A stretch of DNA of 64,000 nucleotides from assembly GCF_001429245.1 (NCBI RefSeq), contig NZ_LMJE01000011.1, forward strand, positions 120,678 to 184,677, written 5' to 3'. Shown here piece after piece: positions 7,507 to 17,395 of the stretch. Below the pieces are notes generated by a model. It saw nothing but the letters and a program-made list of their open reading frames with translations. It searched no databases and was not told where the DNA came from. This DNA comes from Rhizobium sp. Root274. GTDB lineage: Bacteria > Pseudomonadota > Alphaproteobacteria > Rhizobiales > Rhizobiaceae. The position numbers were made by a program, and so were the translations under genes. Each line of letters starts with the position of its first letter. Within the stretch, counting starts at the first letter, position 1.

Positions 7507-10376
7507 TCCAATCCGAAGCACAGCTGGAGTCCAGCTTGATCAAACGACTACACAGTCTTGGCTGGGAGCATGTTACCATCACCGACGGCGCCGAGCTGCG
7601 CGCGAACCTGAAGGCACAGCTAGAGGCACACAACGGCGTCACCTTATCGGAGGCCGAATTCACCCGTGTGCTGAACCACCTCGACAAGGGCAACGTCTTT
7701 GACAAAGCCAAGATCCTGCGGGACCGCATGGCGCTGCCACGCGACGACGGCACGACCGCTTACATCCAGTTCCTGAACACCGATGAATGGTGCCGCAACC
7801 GTTATCAGGTCACTTCGCAGGTCACCCAAGCGGGCAGCTACAACAACCGCTATGATGTGACTCTGCTGATCAACGGCCTACCGCTGATCCAGGTGGAGCT
7901 AAAGCGCCGCGGCATGGAGCTGAAGGAGGCCTTCAACCAGGTCAACCGCTACCAACGCCATTCCTATTGGTCGGACCATGGATTGTTTCAGTATGTGCAG
8001 CTGTTTGTCATCTCGAATGGTGTGAACACGAAATACTATGCCAACAACCGTGATCAGGATTTCAACCAAACCTTCTTCTGGGCAGATGTCGAAAACCGAC
8101 TGATCACCCAGCTTGACGCCTTTGCCGACGTCTTCCTCGAGAAGTGTCATGTGTCAAAGATGATCAGCAAATACATCGTCCTACACGAAAGCAACAGGGT
8201 GCTGATGGTGCTTCGGCCGTATCAGTATTTTGCGGTGGAGGCTATTGTCGAGCGGGTGAAGGCCGGGCGGAAGAATGGCTACATCTGGCACACGACCGGT
8301 TCGGGCAAGACACTTACCAGTTTTAAGGCCGCGCAGGTGCTGATTGAAAATCCCAAGGTGCGCAAGGTCGTCTTCGTCGTCGACCGCAGCGACCTGGACT
8401 ACCAGACTACCAAGGAATTCAACCATTTCAGTGAAGGTTCGGTCGATGGCACGGACAACACGCGTGCGCTAGTCAAGCAGCTGGCAGGCGACCACCAGCT
8501 GATCGTCACGACGATCCAAAAGTTGAACACAGCCATTTCCCGCGACAAGTTCGAGGGTCCGCTACAGGCGGTGAAGGATGAACGTGTCGTGTTCATCTTT
8601 GACGAATGCCATCGATCACAGTTCGGGGAGACCCACAAGCGCATAGTGACGTTCTTCAGCCGTGCGCAAATGTTCGGCTTCACCGGCACCCCGATCTTTG
8701 CAGAAAACGCGATGACCAATCGGACGACCAAGGATCTGTTCGGGGAGTGCCTACACAAATACGTCATCACCGACGCGATCAGTGATGAGAATGTTCTGCG
8801 GTTCTCAGTCGAGTATTGGGGCAAGCTGAAGCGCAAGGATGGCAGCCTGATCGACGAAGAGGTCGCGGGCATCAACATCAAGGAATTCTTCGACCACCCC
8901 GACCGGATCAATGGAGTCGTTGATTGGATCATCCAGAACCACGATCGGAAAACCCATAATCGTCAGTTCAGCGCGATGCTCTGCGTCAGTTCCGTCGATG
9001 CGCTGATCACCTATTACGAAGCCTTCAAACGCCGCCGCGATGCGGGCGAGCACGATCTCCGCGTAGCCACGATTTTCACTTACACTGCCAACGAGGAAGA
9101 TGCTGACGCTGATGGGCTGATAGGCGATCCGGATTTCACCATCGGCGTGGACAAGCCAGTGAACGTGCACACCCGCGAAAAGCTGGATCGGTTCATCGCT
9201 GACTACAATGCGATGTATCAGACTGCTTATTCGACGAAGGACAGTCACAGCTTCTACAATTATTACAAGGACATCGCCAAACGCATTAAAGAGCGCGAGA
9301 GGCGCGACTTCCAGGACAAAGACCGCGTCGACATCCTTCTGGTGGTCAACATGTTCCTTACCGGGTTCGATGCAAAGAAGCTGAACACGCTCTACGTCGA
9401 CAAGAACCTGCGGTACCATGGGCTGATCCAAGCATTTTCACGCACCAATCGAATCCTTGGCCAGGTGAAATCCCAAGGGAACATCGTCTGCTTCAGGAAC
9501 CTGAAGGCCAAGACGGACGAGGCGATCACACTGTTTTCCAACAGGGACGCGATCGAAACCGTCCTGATGGCGCCCTATGAGGATTACGTCACTCAGTTCA
9601 ATGAGGCCGTTGCCAATCTGCTCAAAGTCGCACCGGACGTCGATAGCGTGAATTATCTGCAAACCGACGGAGAAATGCTGGCCTTTGTGCAGGCGTTCCG
9701 CGAGTTAATTCGCATCCGCAACGTGCTGAGCAGCTTTACTCAGTTTAGCCCCGACGACCTCACCCTCGATCCGCAGACATTCGAGGATTACAAAAGTAAG
9801 TATCTCGACATCTACGACCGTACAAAGCGGGGAAAGGAAACGGAGGCCGTGTCGATTATCGACGAGGTCGATTTCGAACTAGAGTTAATCCAGCGCGATG
9901 AAATCAACGTTGCCTATATCCTTGGCCTGCTCGCCGAGGTGTCGCGGGATGCCAACAGTTTGGATGCTACTCAGCGTAATGAAAGCGCGCGGAAGCGAAA
10001 ATTAGTTATGGACATGCTTGGTTCTGAAGCTCAGCTGCGCAGTAAGCGCGAATTGATTGAGCGGTTCATCGAACAGCATATGCCGAAGGCACAGGACAAC
10101 GGTGCCAGTGTCGAAGAGACCTTCATGGCGTTTTGGAACGACGAGCGGGTCAAGGCGATGGAGACCGTCTGCGCCGAAGAGGGAATACCACCGGCGGCTT
10201 TTCAGCGTTTGATCGAAGACTACCAATTCACCGGCAAACCTCCATTGCGTGAAGCCGTAATCGAGGTTCTGGAACAAAAGCCAAAGATTTTGGAACGCAA
10301 AAAGATTACCGAACGTATCATTGATAAAGTGCTGGGGCTGGTAGCCACTTTCGACGAGGGGCTGGGAAGGGTCTGA
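7503..10376 (+). CDS. hsdR: Type I restriction endonuclease subunit HsdR
   Basis: Motor and nuclease subunit, 957 aa. The N-terminal PD-(D/E)XK nuclease shows NNRYDVTLLINGLPLIQVELKR, with the ExK in VELKR at 131-135. The SF2 translocase follows: Walker A TTGSGKT near 265, DECH box at 367-370, a GFTGTP motif near 400, and a second RecA lobe including FLTGFDAKKLNTLYVDKNL and QAFSRTNR. A C-terminal helical domain contacts HsdM. It completes a full HsdMSR complex expected to restrict unmethylated incoming DNA. It overlaps the preceding gene by ATGA. No frameshift or missing core motif was seen. Confidence 0.95.
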   Translation: MIQSEAQLESSLIKRLHSLGWEHVTITDGAELRANLKAQLEAHNGVTLSEAEFTRVLNHLDKGNVFDKAKILRDRMALPRDDGTTAYIQFLNTDEWCRNRYQVTSQVTQAGSYNNRYDVTLLINGLPLIQVELKRRGMELKEAFNQVNRYQRHSYWSDHGLFQYVQLFVISNGVNTKYYANNRDQDFNQTFFWADVENRLITQLDAFADVFLEKCHVSKMISKYIVLHESNRVLMVLRPYQYFAVEAIVERVKAGRKNGYIWHTTGSGKTLTSFKAAQVLIENPKVRKVVFVVDRSDLDYQTTKEFNHFSEGSVDGTDNTRALVKQLAGDHQLIVTTIQKLNTAISRDKFEGPLQAVKDERVVFIFDECHRSQFGETHKRIVTFFSRAQMFGFTGTPIFAENAMTNRTTKDLFGECLHKYVITDAISDENVLRFSVEYWGKLKRKDGSLIDEEVAGINIKEFFDHPDRINGVVDWIIQNHDRKTHNRQFSAMLCVSSVDALITYYEAFKRRRDAGEHDLRVATIFTYTANEEDADADGLIGDPDFTIGVDKPVNVHTREKLDRFIADYNAMYQTAYSTKDSHSFYNYYKDIAKRIKERERRDFQDKDRVDILLVVNMFLTGFDAKKLNTLYVDKNLRYHGLIQAFSRTNRILGQVKSQGNIVCFRNLKAKTDEAITLFSNRDAIETVLMAPYEDYVTQFNEAVANLLKVAPDVDSVNYLQTDGEMLAFVQAFRELIRIRNVLSSFTQFSPDDLTLDPQTFEDYKSKYLDIYDRTKRGKETEAVSIIDEVDFELELIQRDEINVAYILGLLAEVSRDANSLDATQRNESARKRKLVMDMLGSEAQLRSKRELIERFIEQHMPKAQDNGASVEETFMAFWNDERVKAMETVCAEEGIPPAAFQRLIEDYQFTGKPPLREAVIEVLEQKPKILERKKITERIIDKVLGLVATFDEGLGRV

Positions 10377-10632
10377 TGCAACGGAGGCGAATGATGGCTC
10401 TGCCAGAAAGCCATAGTTTTCCGCCATACGAGCACACAGGTAAAAATGTGCGCTATTGTTGTGAGGTGTCGGATACGTGTATTTGCGAGCTAGTATCCGC
10501 CTCCAATAGCAGGCTTGGCTGTGAACGTCAGGCTTCTTCAAACTGACACGTGGGGAGGCAGTTACGCCTGTCCATTTTGCCGCAGCGCATGCCAGATTTA
10601 ACCTGCCGCTTTTCTCACGTCAGGTGAAGACA
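10377..10632. other. Convergent intergenic region hsdR / mcrC
   Basis: This 256-bp stretch lies between the converging hsdR and mcrC stops. I see no gene and no clear T-tailed hairpin in it. Confidence 0.4.
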
Positions 10633-11955
10633 TCAGTTGATTTCTCCGCGTTCGCGAAACTCAGTTGGATAGCCCAATACGAGGCCCCGAAGCGTTGTCA
10701 GCACGTGCCGGCTATTGGATACCTTGATGCTGGCTGTCTCAAGGGTTGTTTCGAAGCCAGTAATGCGGTGGCGAGCCTGAACTGCATCCTCCGTGCCGAG
10801 TCCAGGATGATGAGGATAAAGGAGCGTCAGGCGCGGAGCCTGATACAGCTGCGCGTAGGCCATCATTTGATAGACATCGGCCTGGGAGACGCCTTGCTTA
10901 GGGTCATCTATGCGTGGGGCGATCCGTTTCCACTTCGTGTCGATGACATGAACAACCTTCCCATCTCGGCGAAGCAATATATCGGGCTTGGTCTGGAACA
11001 GCCCACGTCCGCTGTCTTGGGTGCTCAGGCAGAAAAGGCGCCCACCTTGTAGTGAGACGGTGAAGCCTGTTCCAGCCATCGCCCGAGAGACCAAACGCCC
11101 GATGTACTGTTCAAAAAGGGAGTTCATCTCGAAGAGCATGGCAGTGCCCTGACCACGCCCGCCAGTTGTTGTCTGATATCGATTCTGTAAAAAAAGCTGG
11201 GCCATTGCGAAGAGCTCCTGCCAGGAGCGATTGGTGCGGTCGATTACGATTTGATCCCAGCTTAACGCTGAGACCGTTATGTCGGTGATATCGGCATAGA
11301 CGAATGCCAGCTCTCGCAGCCGCTGCTGGTTAGCAGGACGTCGAGAGAAACGCGCCAAATATGTGACAGCTGCTTTCATTGTCCGGTTAAGCGGGGTGTC
11401 TTGCGACAATACATCGAAGCGACAAGCAAGACGTGAGGGGTTGACCGCATGGCTTGTAAACTGGCGATTGATGTCGAGTTGTCCGCGCAAGGTCGATAAA
11501 TCTTCTTCGCGAGCGATATACTGACGTGGCATGCCCTTTCGTAAAGCCTCCGTCAGCTTTTCGCAGAAAATGCGGATCAAGATTTCAAGCAGTGTTTCCC
11601 GCTGCCAGGCGATATCTGTGACGGCTCCTAGGTCAATCTTCAAGTCCAGCGCAATGGCCAGCATGTGAACCAGGCGCTTGCGAATTAGAGCATTCTGATG
11701 GTCTGGTGTCTCATCAGGTGCGACATCAATCTTCGGCAGAATTTCTAGGCTTGCGTCGCCTGCCGCGAGTATCCCAACCACGCCACGAGCCCGTAGGGCG
11801 TGGCGGCCATGTTCAAATACACCGCTTCCGCCGCGCCCTGCAAAGGGCGAACGAGCTGCCACTCCCGCCAGACGGTCGGCGTGGTGGGGAGCAATCTGTC
11901 CCTTCCCCTCCCCATACGGCAGCTTCTCCCATTCCCTTACCGTGTACGAAGGCAT
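10633..11955 (-). CDS. mcrC: McrC-type restriction nuclease subunit
   Basis: Nuclease partner of McrB, 440 aa. The N-terminal part (YTVREWEKLPYG) and the middle (LSTLRGQLDINRQF, DVLSQDTPLNRTMKAA) follow the McrC family. The C-terminal PD-(D/E)XK site reads LFQTKPDILLR...VHVIDTKWKR, with the Q-M-x-AY helix (DVYQMMAYAQLY) after it. Both the catalytic Asp and the DTK are present. Its start shares one base with the mcrB stop (TGATG), so the two are coupled. It is third in the nuclease-helicase/McrB/McrC operon. McrBC complexes cleave modified DNA after GTP-driven movement; some relatives are predicted to act on RNA. Confidence 0.9.
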   Translation of the reverse strand: MPSYTVREWEKLPYGEGKGQIAPHHADRLAGVAARSPFAGRGGSGVFEHGRHALRARGVVGILAAGDASLEILPKIDVAPDETPDHQNALIRKRLVHMLAIALDLKIDLGAVTDIAWQRETLLEILIRIFCEKLTEALRKGMPRQYIAREEDLSTLRGQLDINRQFTSHAVNPSRLACRFDVLSQDTPLNRTMKAAVTYLARFSRRPANQQRLRELAFVYADITDITVSALSWDQIVIDRTNRSWQELFAMAQLFLQNRYQTTTGGRGQGTAMLFEMNSLFEQYIGRLVSRAMAGTGFTVSLQGGRLFCLSTQDSGRGLFQTKPDILLRRDGKVVHVIDTKWKRIAPRIDDPKQGVSQADVYQMMAYAQLYQAPRLTLLYPHHPGLGTEDAVQARHRITGFETTLETASIKVSNSRHVLTTLRGLVLGYPTEFRERGEIN

Positions 11956-13985
11956 CAGGAAAAAAACTCCGTAAAGTCAAAGCTGGCCTTCACGCTCCAA
12001 CGCAGCTTGTCACCGCCCATTTCATCGTCCGCGCAGCCAGGAGGAGTGGATAGTTGTTTAGCCTCAACGAACCGAGAACCGCCTGTGCCCGGGGCGTCAC
12101 CTAGTACCGCCGCTACCTTGGACCAATCCTCGTAAAAGTATTCCGCCAAGAGCGGGATAACCTTGTGGCGAATGACGTCGTCAAGATCGGCGCGAGAGCG
12201 GCAGTTGGTAAAATAGGCGTGGCCAACTTGGTGTTCGCGGTCGAAGAGATACTCGATCCGCTCGTTGATAATTCGCAGCAGCTTGCACACATCGATGCCA
12301 TCCACGTTCGTGGCATCGACGCCGTTTTTGGCCATCGCCCGACGAAGCTCATCCACGTCTGGCATCAACTCACGGAAACTAAAGCGTCGTCGTAAAGCGG
12401 TGTCGAGTAGCGCAATCGAGCGGTCTGCCGTGTTCATAGTCCCGATGATATGTAGATTCGGGGGCACCCCGAATTCATCCCGCGAGTAAGGCAGATGAAC
12501 TTTTAGCGCATTGGGCTGACCCAGGCGCTTATCTGGTTCCAAGAGTGTAATGAGTTCCCCGAACACCTTGGAAATGTTTGCACGGTTGATCTCATCGATG
12601 ATCAGCACGAAAGCCTCGCGTTCGACTTCGCGATCCAGTTCCTTGTTGGCGCTGTTCATCAAACGCTCGAGGGCCGGGATATTGAGACGATCCTTGTTCA
12701 GCCAGTAGAGCGAGCGCATCGTGAAGTTGCCGTCGTAGATCTCGGTGACGGGAACGCCGGCTACGTCGTGCCAGAGCCAGCGGACCGCACGCCTGTGGCC
12801 GAATGTGCCATATGGCCGAGGATGATATTCATAGGGACCGGTTACTTCACCGATGGCCCGAACTAGTCGATTCCCTTTGGATACGACAATGATGTCGCCA
12901 ACCTTCAACCGATTGCGGAATGTATCGGTGATGGACACTTGCCCCGACTTTAAGGTGACCCGTCCGCCGATTTTGCCTTGGGCCTCGCAGGATCTCAGTA
13001 TCTCTTCTGCCGATTCGTACTTCGGATCGCTCCAGTCAATGTCCTCCCAGTCGAGGAGCGTGTATCCCCCTTCTATCACTTCGTCAAAAAGCTCACGGTC
13101 GCCAGCATCGCCGCTGAAGCCCACAGACATTTTGTAAATCTGACGACCCTCTGTCGTGATCCGGTCCGTTATTGCTTTCCTGCTCAGGCCAGTTTCTGCT
13201 CGTTTTGCAATACGCCTGAATATCCCCGGCACGGTTTCCAAGCGGAAGCCAGTTGAGGTCTCCTCCTCGCCTTCATCCGCGCCGGTCATCGGCTGACGAC
13301 CCTCGACAAAATCTTCGTATGTCATTGACTGGTGGAATGTAATGAACTCGATCCGACCTTCGGCTGAGAGGCGCCGATATTCTGACATCAGCGCGGCACG
13401 GTCGTTGCGCAAGGCTCCCGCCATGTGGTCTCCCAGGCAAAGGCGCACGGCTTCCCAAGCTGTCGCATAGGTTTTACCTGTTCCAGGTGGACCATAAAGA
13501 ATGAGGTTTGTGGTCGAGGAAACATCTGACGTGTTCAAATTCATTGCTGCCTGCTCTTCTTTCTCATCAATATGAATCGCCCGGGTCTCGCCGGACGGAG
13601 CTAACAACTCGACAAACTTCCGCAGAAGTTCGGCATTCTCAATCCTGACAACTATGCAGTCCGTATCACCAAACGACCACTCGCGGCTGAGAGCGGAATG
13701 TCTTCCACCGTCTTTCATGCCGTTCCGGAATGGCCGGATGACTGTAGCGAAGCCATTTGCTTCGATTACATCCCGCCATTTCAGGTGGAGAAAAAAGTTA
13801 GGTGGGTTCTCAATTTCCCAAAGGAGCCGCTCGCTGGCGCCAAAGACAAACGAAACCATTTTTTTCGTTACGCCGTCGCCCGGTCGAAGGCTCGAGCTGC
13901 GCAAAACGTCAAAGAGAGCTCTGCGAAGCGGAACGGGCCGATCGCGTTCATTATCTTCGAGGCGGGCCTCGAAATTTTCCCACAT
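11955..13985 (-). CDS. mcrB: McrB-type AAA+ GTPase with internal EVE-like domain
   Basis: Motor subunit of a type IV (modification-dependent) restriction complex, 676 aa. An N-terminal domain of about 150 aa, not recognised, probably reads the target. Walker A GPPGTGKT is near 165. Walker B LIIDEINR is near 462, and the McrB-type signature GTMNTADRSIALLD follows. Between these, about residues 280-430, is an insertion containing VGDIIVVSKGNRLVRAIGEVTG...FGHRRAVRWLW, which resembles an EVE/PUA-like modified-base pocket. The ATG directly follows the TGA of the upstream helicase gene. Which modification is read is unknown. The insertion position inside the motor is unusual and deserves structural modelling. 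Confidence 0.88.
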   Translation of the reverse strand: MWENFEARLEDNERDRPVPLRRALFDVLRSSSLRPGDGVTKKMVSFVFGASERLLWEIENPPNFFLHLKWRDVIEANGFATVIRPFRNGMKDGGRHSALSREWSFGDTDCIVVRIENAELLRKFVELLAPSGETRAIHIDEKEEQAAMNLNTSDVSSTTNLILYGPPGTGKTYATAWEAVRLCLGDHMAGALRNDRAALMSEYRRLSAEGRIEFITFHQSMTYEDFVEGRQPMTGADEGEEETSTGFRLETVPGIFRRIAKRAETGLSRKAITDRITTEGRQIYKMSVGFSGDAGDRELFDEVIEGGYTLLDWEDIDWSDPKYESAEEILRSCEAQGKIGGRVTLKSGQVSITDTFRNRLKVGDIIVVSKGNRLVRAIGEVTGPYEYHPRPYGTFGHRRAVRWLWHDVAGVPVTEIYDGNFTMRSLYWLNKDRLNIPALERLMNSANKELDREVEREAFVLIIDEINRANISKVFGELITLLEPDKRLGQPNALKVHLPYSRDEFGVPPNLHIIGTMNTADRSIALLDTALRRRFSFRELMPDVDELRRAMAKNGVDATNVDGIDVCKLLRIINERIEYLFDREHQVGHAYFTNCRSRADLDDVIRHKVIPLLAEYFYEDWSKVAAVLGDAPGTGGSRFVEAKQLSTPPGCADDEMGGDKLRWSVKASFDFTEFFS

Positions 13986-16900
13986 TCAAGATTCTCCAAG
14001 TTCACGCAGTGCGCAGAGTGTGTTGACGAGGCGCATCTGCTCGACGGTATCGCAATTTGCTTCGCGAAGCCGGGGTGCACCAAAAACGAGTGCAAGACCT
14101 TTAGCGCGCGACACGCCGACATTTATCCGATTGAGCGAAAACAGAAACTCCATTCCCCGCGGCGTTTCCTCGACGGACGAGGCAGTCATTGACACTAGGC
14201 AGATGGGCGCTTCCTGTCCTTGGAACTTATCGACTGTACCGACGCGTACGGAAGGGGGCAGAGCGTCCTTGAGCGCATTGACCTGCGCATTATAGGGCGC
14301 GACGACGATGATATCGGAGGGCTCAAGGGCGCGCGTCGTCCCATCCTTATCAGTCCAGCTTCCCGAGAGCAGATTGCTAATTGCCGCCTGAATAGCGGCG
14401 ACTTCTTCGGTCGCGATCTGTGCATTGCCCTCATGAACCACTGACACCCAGAATGCGCCAGCTTCGGGAAAGCTCGTTCCGCGGACGCCCTGGACGGATG
14501 TGTCGGGCGCACTGTTGAGACGACCTTCATAGACCTGCCGCGATATAAACCCGCAGACATCGGGATGCATGCGACGCGACATCGGCAGGAAGATGCCGCG
14601 ATCGGGCGGGATGGTGGCGTGCTCGCCCAGCATCCACTCGAGACAGGATAGGTTGGCCGGATCGGGATGGGCACCCTGGATGACCTGTGGCAATTGCCGC
14701 GGATCGCCGACCAAAACGATGTTGCGCGCGCAGCGTCCCATGGCGACCATATTGGCCAGCCCCACTTGCCCGGCTTCATCGACGAAGAGCCAATCGAGCG
14801 CCTGCTCGTGCTCGGATCGGGCAAAAAAGAAGGCGGTGCCGCCGACCACATGGGCACGGCTCCACAGGGAATCGTCATTGGCCGTCGAGCGGATAACGCC
14901 GGTACAGTCGTCCGGATAACCGTCTTCGCCGCTGCTGACCTTGTGCCCGATGCACAGGCCCGGGAGAGGATCGCCATCATCTTGCGCGGCAAGACACCCC
15001 ATCAGGACATTGCGGATCGCCTCATGGCTGTTCGAGGCCACGCCAACACGGTGACCCTGGCGCACCAGCGCAAGGATTGCTCGGGCCGTCACATAGGTCT
15101 TGCCGGTTCCCGGCGGCCCCTGGATCGGGAGCACGGTGCCATCCATGGCGGCGATCGCCGCGATCGTGCCGGTCAGGGGATCGGCGCCATCAAGCAGATC
15201 GGTGCGCGGTCCCGTCATCAGACGTGGAGCCGTGCGCGCAAGCAAATCATCGAGCGCGGTCAGACGGCGCGCACCGCACTGATCTTCAATCACATCGCGC
15301 AGGGCCGCTGCAATCACGTCCGTATTGAGCGGCCAGTCCGGGTGAAGCGTCAGGCGATCGGTCAAGAGATGCGCCTTGGCCGCCCCCGCCTTGACCGCGA
15401 TGATCCGCTCACTGCGGTCGAGCTCTTCGATGCTGACCGTGGCCGGCGGTCCGTCAATGACCGGGACCGTCGCTTTGCGGCCGGCCCGCAGCTTGGTCTC
15501 CTGGAGCGGAAAGCGATAGCGGCGCAGCACCGAGCGTTTGACGGGTTCTGCCGGACCAATGGCTTCCAGACCGGCCAATGCATCTAGATCGTCGATCAGC
15601 TCGTCCTCGTCCTTGCCAGCGCTGTCGAAAACCGCCCATTGGGCGGGCTTGGCCTCGCGCTTGTGGAACAGGCCGAGGTTGAACAACATGTCTTGCCGCT
15701 CTTGCGGCAGACCGGATGCGGCAAGCCTCGCGCGCAATGCCTGCGTATCGGCGTCCTCCTCGACTTCCTTGTCGCCGGCATCGGCCGCCAGCACCGGCCA
15801 GGGCGCGGCGGGACGGATATTCACCAACCAGTCGCGCAGCTCCTCGGTCGAGATACAGTCGATGCGGTTATAGTCTTCGATCTCGTCGAGAATCGATTGT
15901 TCCCCGGTTTCTCGCCAGCGCTCATAGGCAACGACCGAGCCGCCGGCGGTTTTGACCTCACCTTCGCGCACCCGGCCATAGAAAGCTTCCATCGACTTGA
16001 TCGAGTAATTGGCTTCCGAGCCGATCAGCGCGCCGCGCACCACCGCAAAAAGATCAACGAAGCGCCGCTCGCGCAGCAGGCGATCGAGAAATGCCTCGCC
16101 TATTCCATACTGTGCGGTCAGCCGCCGCAAGGCGGTAATCTCATAGGGCGCATAGTGATAGATGCGCGCTTCAGGATAGGCCGCGAGTCTTTGCCGGAAA
16201 AACTTTAGAAGGTCCGACAAAGCGCGTGCTTCGGCATCGTGATCATGTGCCCAGAAGGCCTTGAACTGACCGTCGAACCAGACGCCGTGGAGATATTCCA
16301 GTCCGTCTTCGTAGTGCGGATCGCCCTCGATATCGTAGAAGAGATCGCCCGGCTGCGGCGCGGGCAAAAGATCAAAGCCCTTGCCGGACTCGGGTTCCCG
16401 CAGTTTGAAGGCGGGTGCCCCGTTCTTGCGCGCATGCTGTAGGCGCGCCTGCGTCACCAGCCGCCTGCGAGTGGTATCGGCCATGCCGCGAATGGGATGA
16501 TCGAGCCCGGCCAGCCGCTCCATAGTGGTGATCCCAGCCGCCTCGAGCTTCTTGACCTGGGTCCGAGTAACATTGGCCACATTGAACAGGCTGTCTTCGG
16601 CACGCCACTGGCTTTCGCAGTGATCGCCCCAGCGGCACAGCCCACAGTTCGCACAGGGGCTCGGCCGCGTCGGCTGAGGGTTTTCGAGGAAAGCCTCGAG
16701 CCGCTGACGCGCCATGCGCGCATAGGCCTGATAGTCTGCGAGCCGCAGCTGCGCGCGGCTGCCATCACCGAGTTCAACATGGGCAAATTCCGGGGCGACC
16801 CCTTGAATGTCGGTCAGCAAATCCGAGTAGAGCACCAACTGCAGCACATGTTTGGGATGGGGGCGCCGCTTGAGCTTGGTGTCGGTGACTTCGTAGCTGA

Positions 16901-17279
16901 AGGGGCCGAGATTTGACGGGCGCTCGACGCGCTCGAGAAAGTCCGACCAGCCACCCCAATTGTCGCCGAGCAATGCCCCCTGAAAAACGATATCTGGACC
17001 GCTCTGCATTGCCGCCCGAGTTTCCAGGGCATTTTTTGCCAAATCAGACCGCTCGATCTCAATTACCGACGCGCCCGATGCTTTCAGCTTTGCCAAGTGG
17101 TTCGCTTCGTGTGCGTCTCCTTGCTTTTGAAGCAGGGCAGCGTCGTCGCTATCTTCGCGTGGAGCTGGCCCATTGCAAAGCAGGTAAGCAATATCGAGTG
17201 TGGTTGCGTGATTGCAGCCCATGAACCGCATCAGGTCAGATGCCGACAAGAAGATTCGGTTTCCTTCAACAAGTCTCAT
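13986..17279 (-). CDS. TM0106-type RecB-like nuclease / RNase H-like / SF1 helicase
   Basis: Large multidomain protein, about 1097 aa. Residues about 1-250 form a RecB-like nuclease: EVTDTKLKRRP...VLQLVLYSDLL gives the DxK and QxxxY motifs, followed by a cysteine cluster CANCGLCRWGDHC typical of Fe-S RecB/AddB nucleases. Next is an RNase H-like domain starting LFYDIEGDPHYEDG. The C-terminal half is an Upf1-like SF1 helicase: QGPPGTGKTY, LFVDEAGQ, GDPRQLPQ, VDKFQGQEAPICLVSM and NVGVSRAKGLALVFG. I chose the ATG at 17279 (MRLVEGNRIFLSASDL) because AGGGGGA sits just upstream. This frees a 116-bp promoter shared with the WYL gene. It leads the McrBC operon with abutting genes. Confidence 0.88.
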   Translation of the reverse strand: MRLVEGNRIFLSASDLMRFMGCNHATTLDIAYLLCNGPAPREDSDDAALLQKQGDAHEANHLAKLKASGASVIEIERSDLAKNALETRAAMQSGPDIVFQGALLGDNWGGWSDFLERVERPSNLGPFSYEVTDTKLKRRPHPKHVLQLVLYSDLLTDIQGVAPEFAHVELGDGSRAQLRLADYQAYARMARQRLEAFLENPQPTRPSPCANCGLCRWGDHCESQWRAEDSLFNVANVTRTQVKKLEAAGITTMERLAGLDHPIRGMADTTRRRLVTQARLQHARKNGAPAFKLREPESGKGFDLLPAPQPGDLFYDIEGDPHYEDGLEYLHGVWFDGQFKAFWAHDHDAEARALSDLLKFFRQRLAAYPEARIYHYAPYEITALRRLTAQYGIGEAFLDRLLRERRFVDLFAVVRGALIGSEANYSIKSMEAFYGRVREGEVKTAGGSVVAYERWRETGEQSILDEIEDYNRIDCISTEELRDWLVNIRPAAPWPVLAADAGDKEVEEDADTQALRARLAASGLPQERQDMLFNLGLFHKREAKPAQWAVFDSAGKDEDELIDDLDALAGLEAIGPAEPVKRSVLRRYRFPLQETKLRAGRKATVPVIDGPPATVSIEELDRSERIIAVKAGAAKAHLLTDRLTLHPDWPLNTDVIAAALRDVIEDQCGARRLTALDDLLARTAPRLMTGPRTDLLDGADPLTGTIAAIAAMDGTVLPIQGPPGTGKTYVTARAILALVRQGHRVGVASNSHEAIRNVLMGCLAAQDDGDPLPGLCIGHKVSSGEDGYPDDCTGVIRSTANDDSLWSRAHVVGGTAFFFARSEHEQALDWLFVDEAGQVGLANMVAMGRCARNIVLVGDPRQLPQVIQGAHPDPANLSCLEWMLGEHATIPPDRGIFLPMSRRMHPDVCGFISRQVYEGRLNSAPDTSVQGVRGTSFPEAGAFWVSVVHEGNAQIATEEVAAIQAAISNLLSGSWTDKDGTTRALEPSDIIVVAPYNAQVNALKDALPPSVRVGTVDKFQGQEAPICLVSMTASSVEETPRGMEFLFSLNRINVGVSRAKGLALVFGAPRLREANCDTVEQMRLVNTLCALRELGES

Positions 17280-17395
17280 TGCTTCCCCCTGAACGAGCGC
17301 GCCCCATAGAACATTTGCATCTCGACAGTTCGCAGGTTCAGTCATAGCCTACATGGGTGTCAATAACTGTCGTAGTCCACGCGGGGAACTTGAAC
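17280..17395. promoter_or_regulatory. Divergent promoter with 8-bp inverted repeat (WYL operator candidate)
   Basis: The region separates the nuclease-helicase operon from the WYL regulator. CGACAGTT at 17323-17330 and AACTGTCG at 17365-17372 are perfect inverted arms 34 bp apart, one nearer each gene. BrxR/CapW-type WYL regulators are known to repress defence operons by binding inverted repeats in exactly this kind of divergent promoter. The match is by position and symmetry only. Confidence 0.45.

Noticed and set aside
14667..15587. 306-codon open frame on the plus strand inside the helicase-nuclease gene
   Set aside because: It is antisense to a clearly conserved coding region, its product is Arg/Gly/Asp-rich with no family pattern, and GC-rich DNA often gives such frames.
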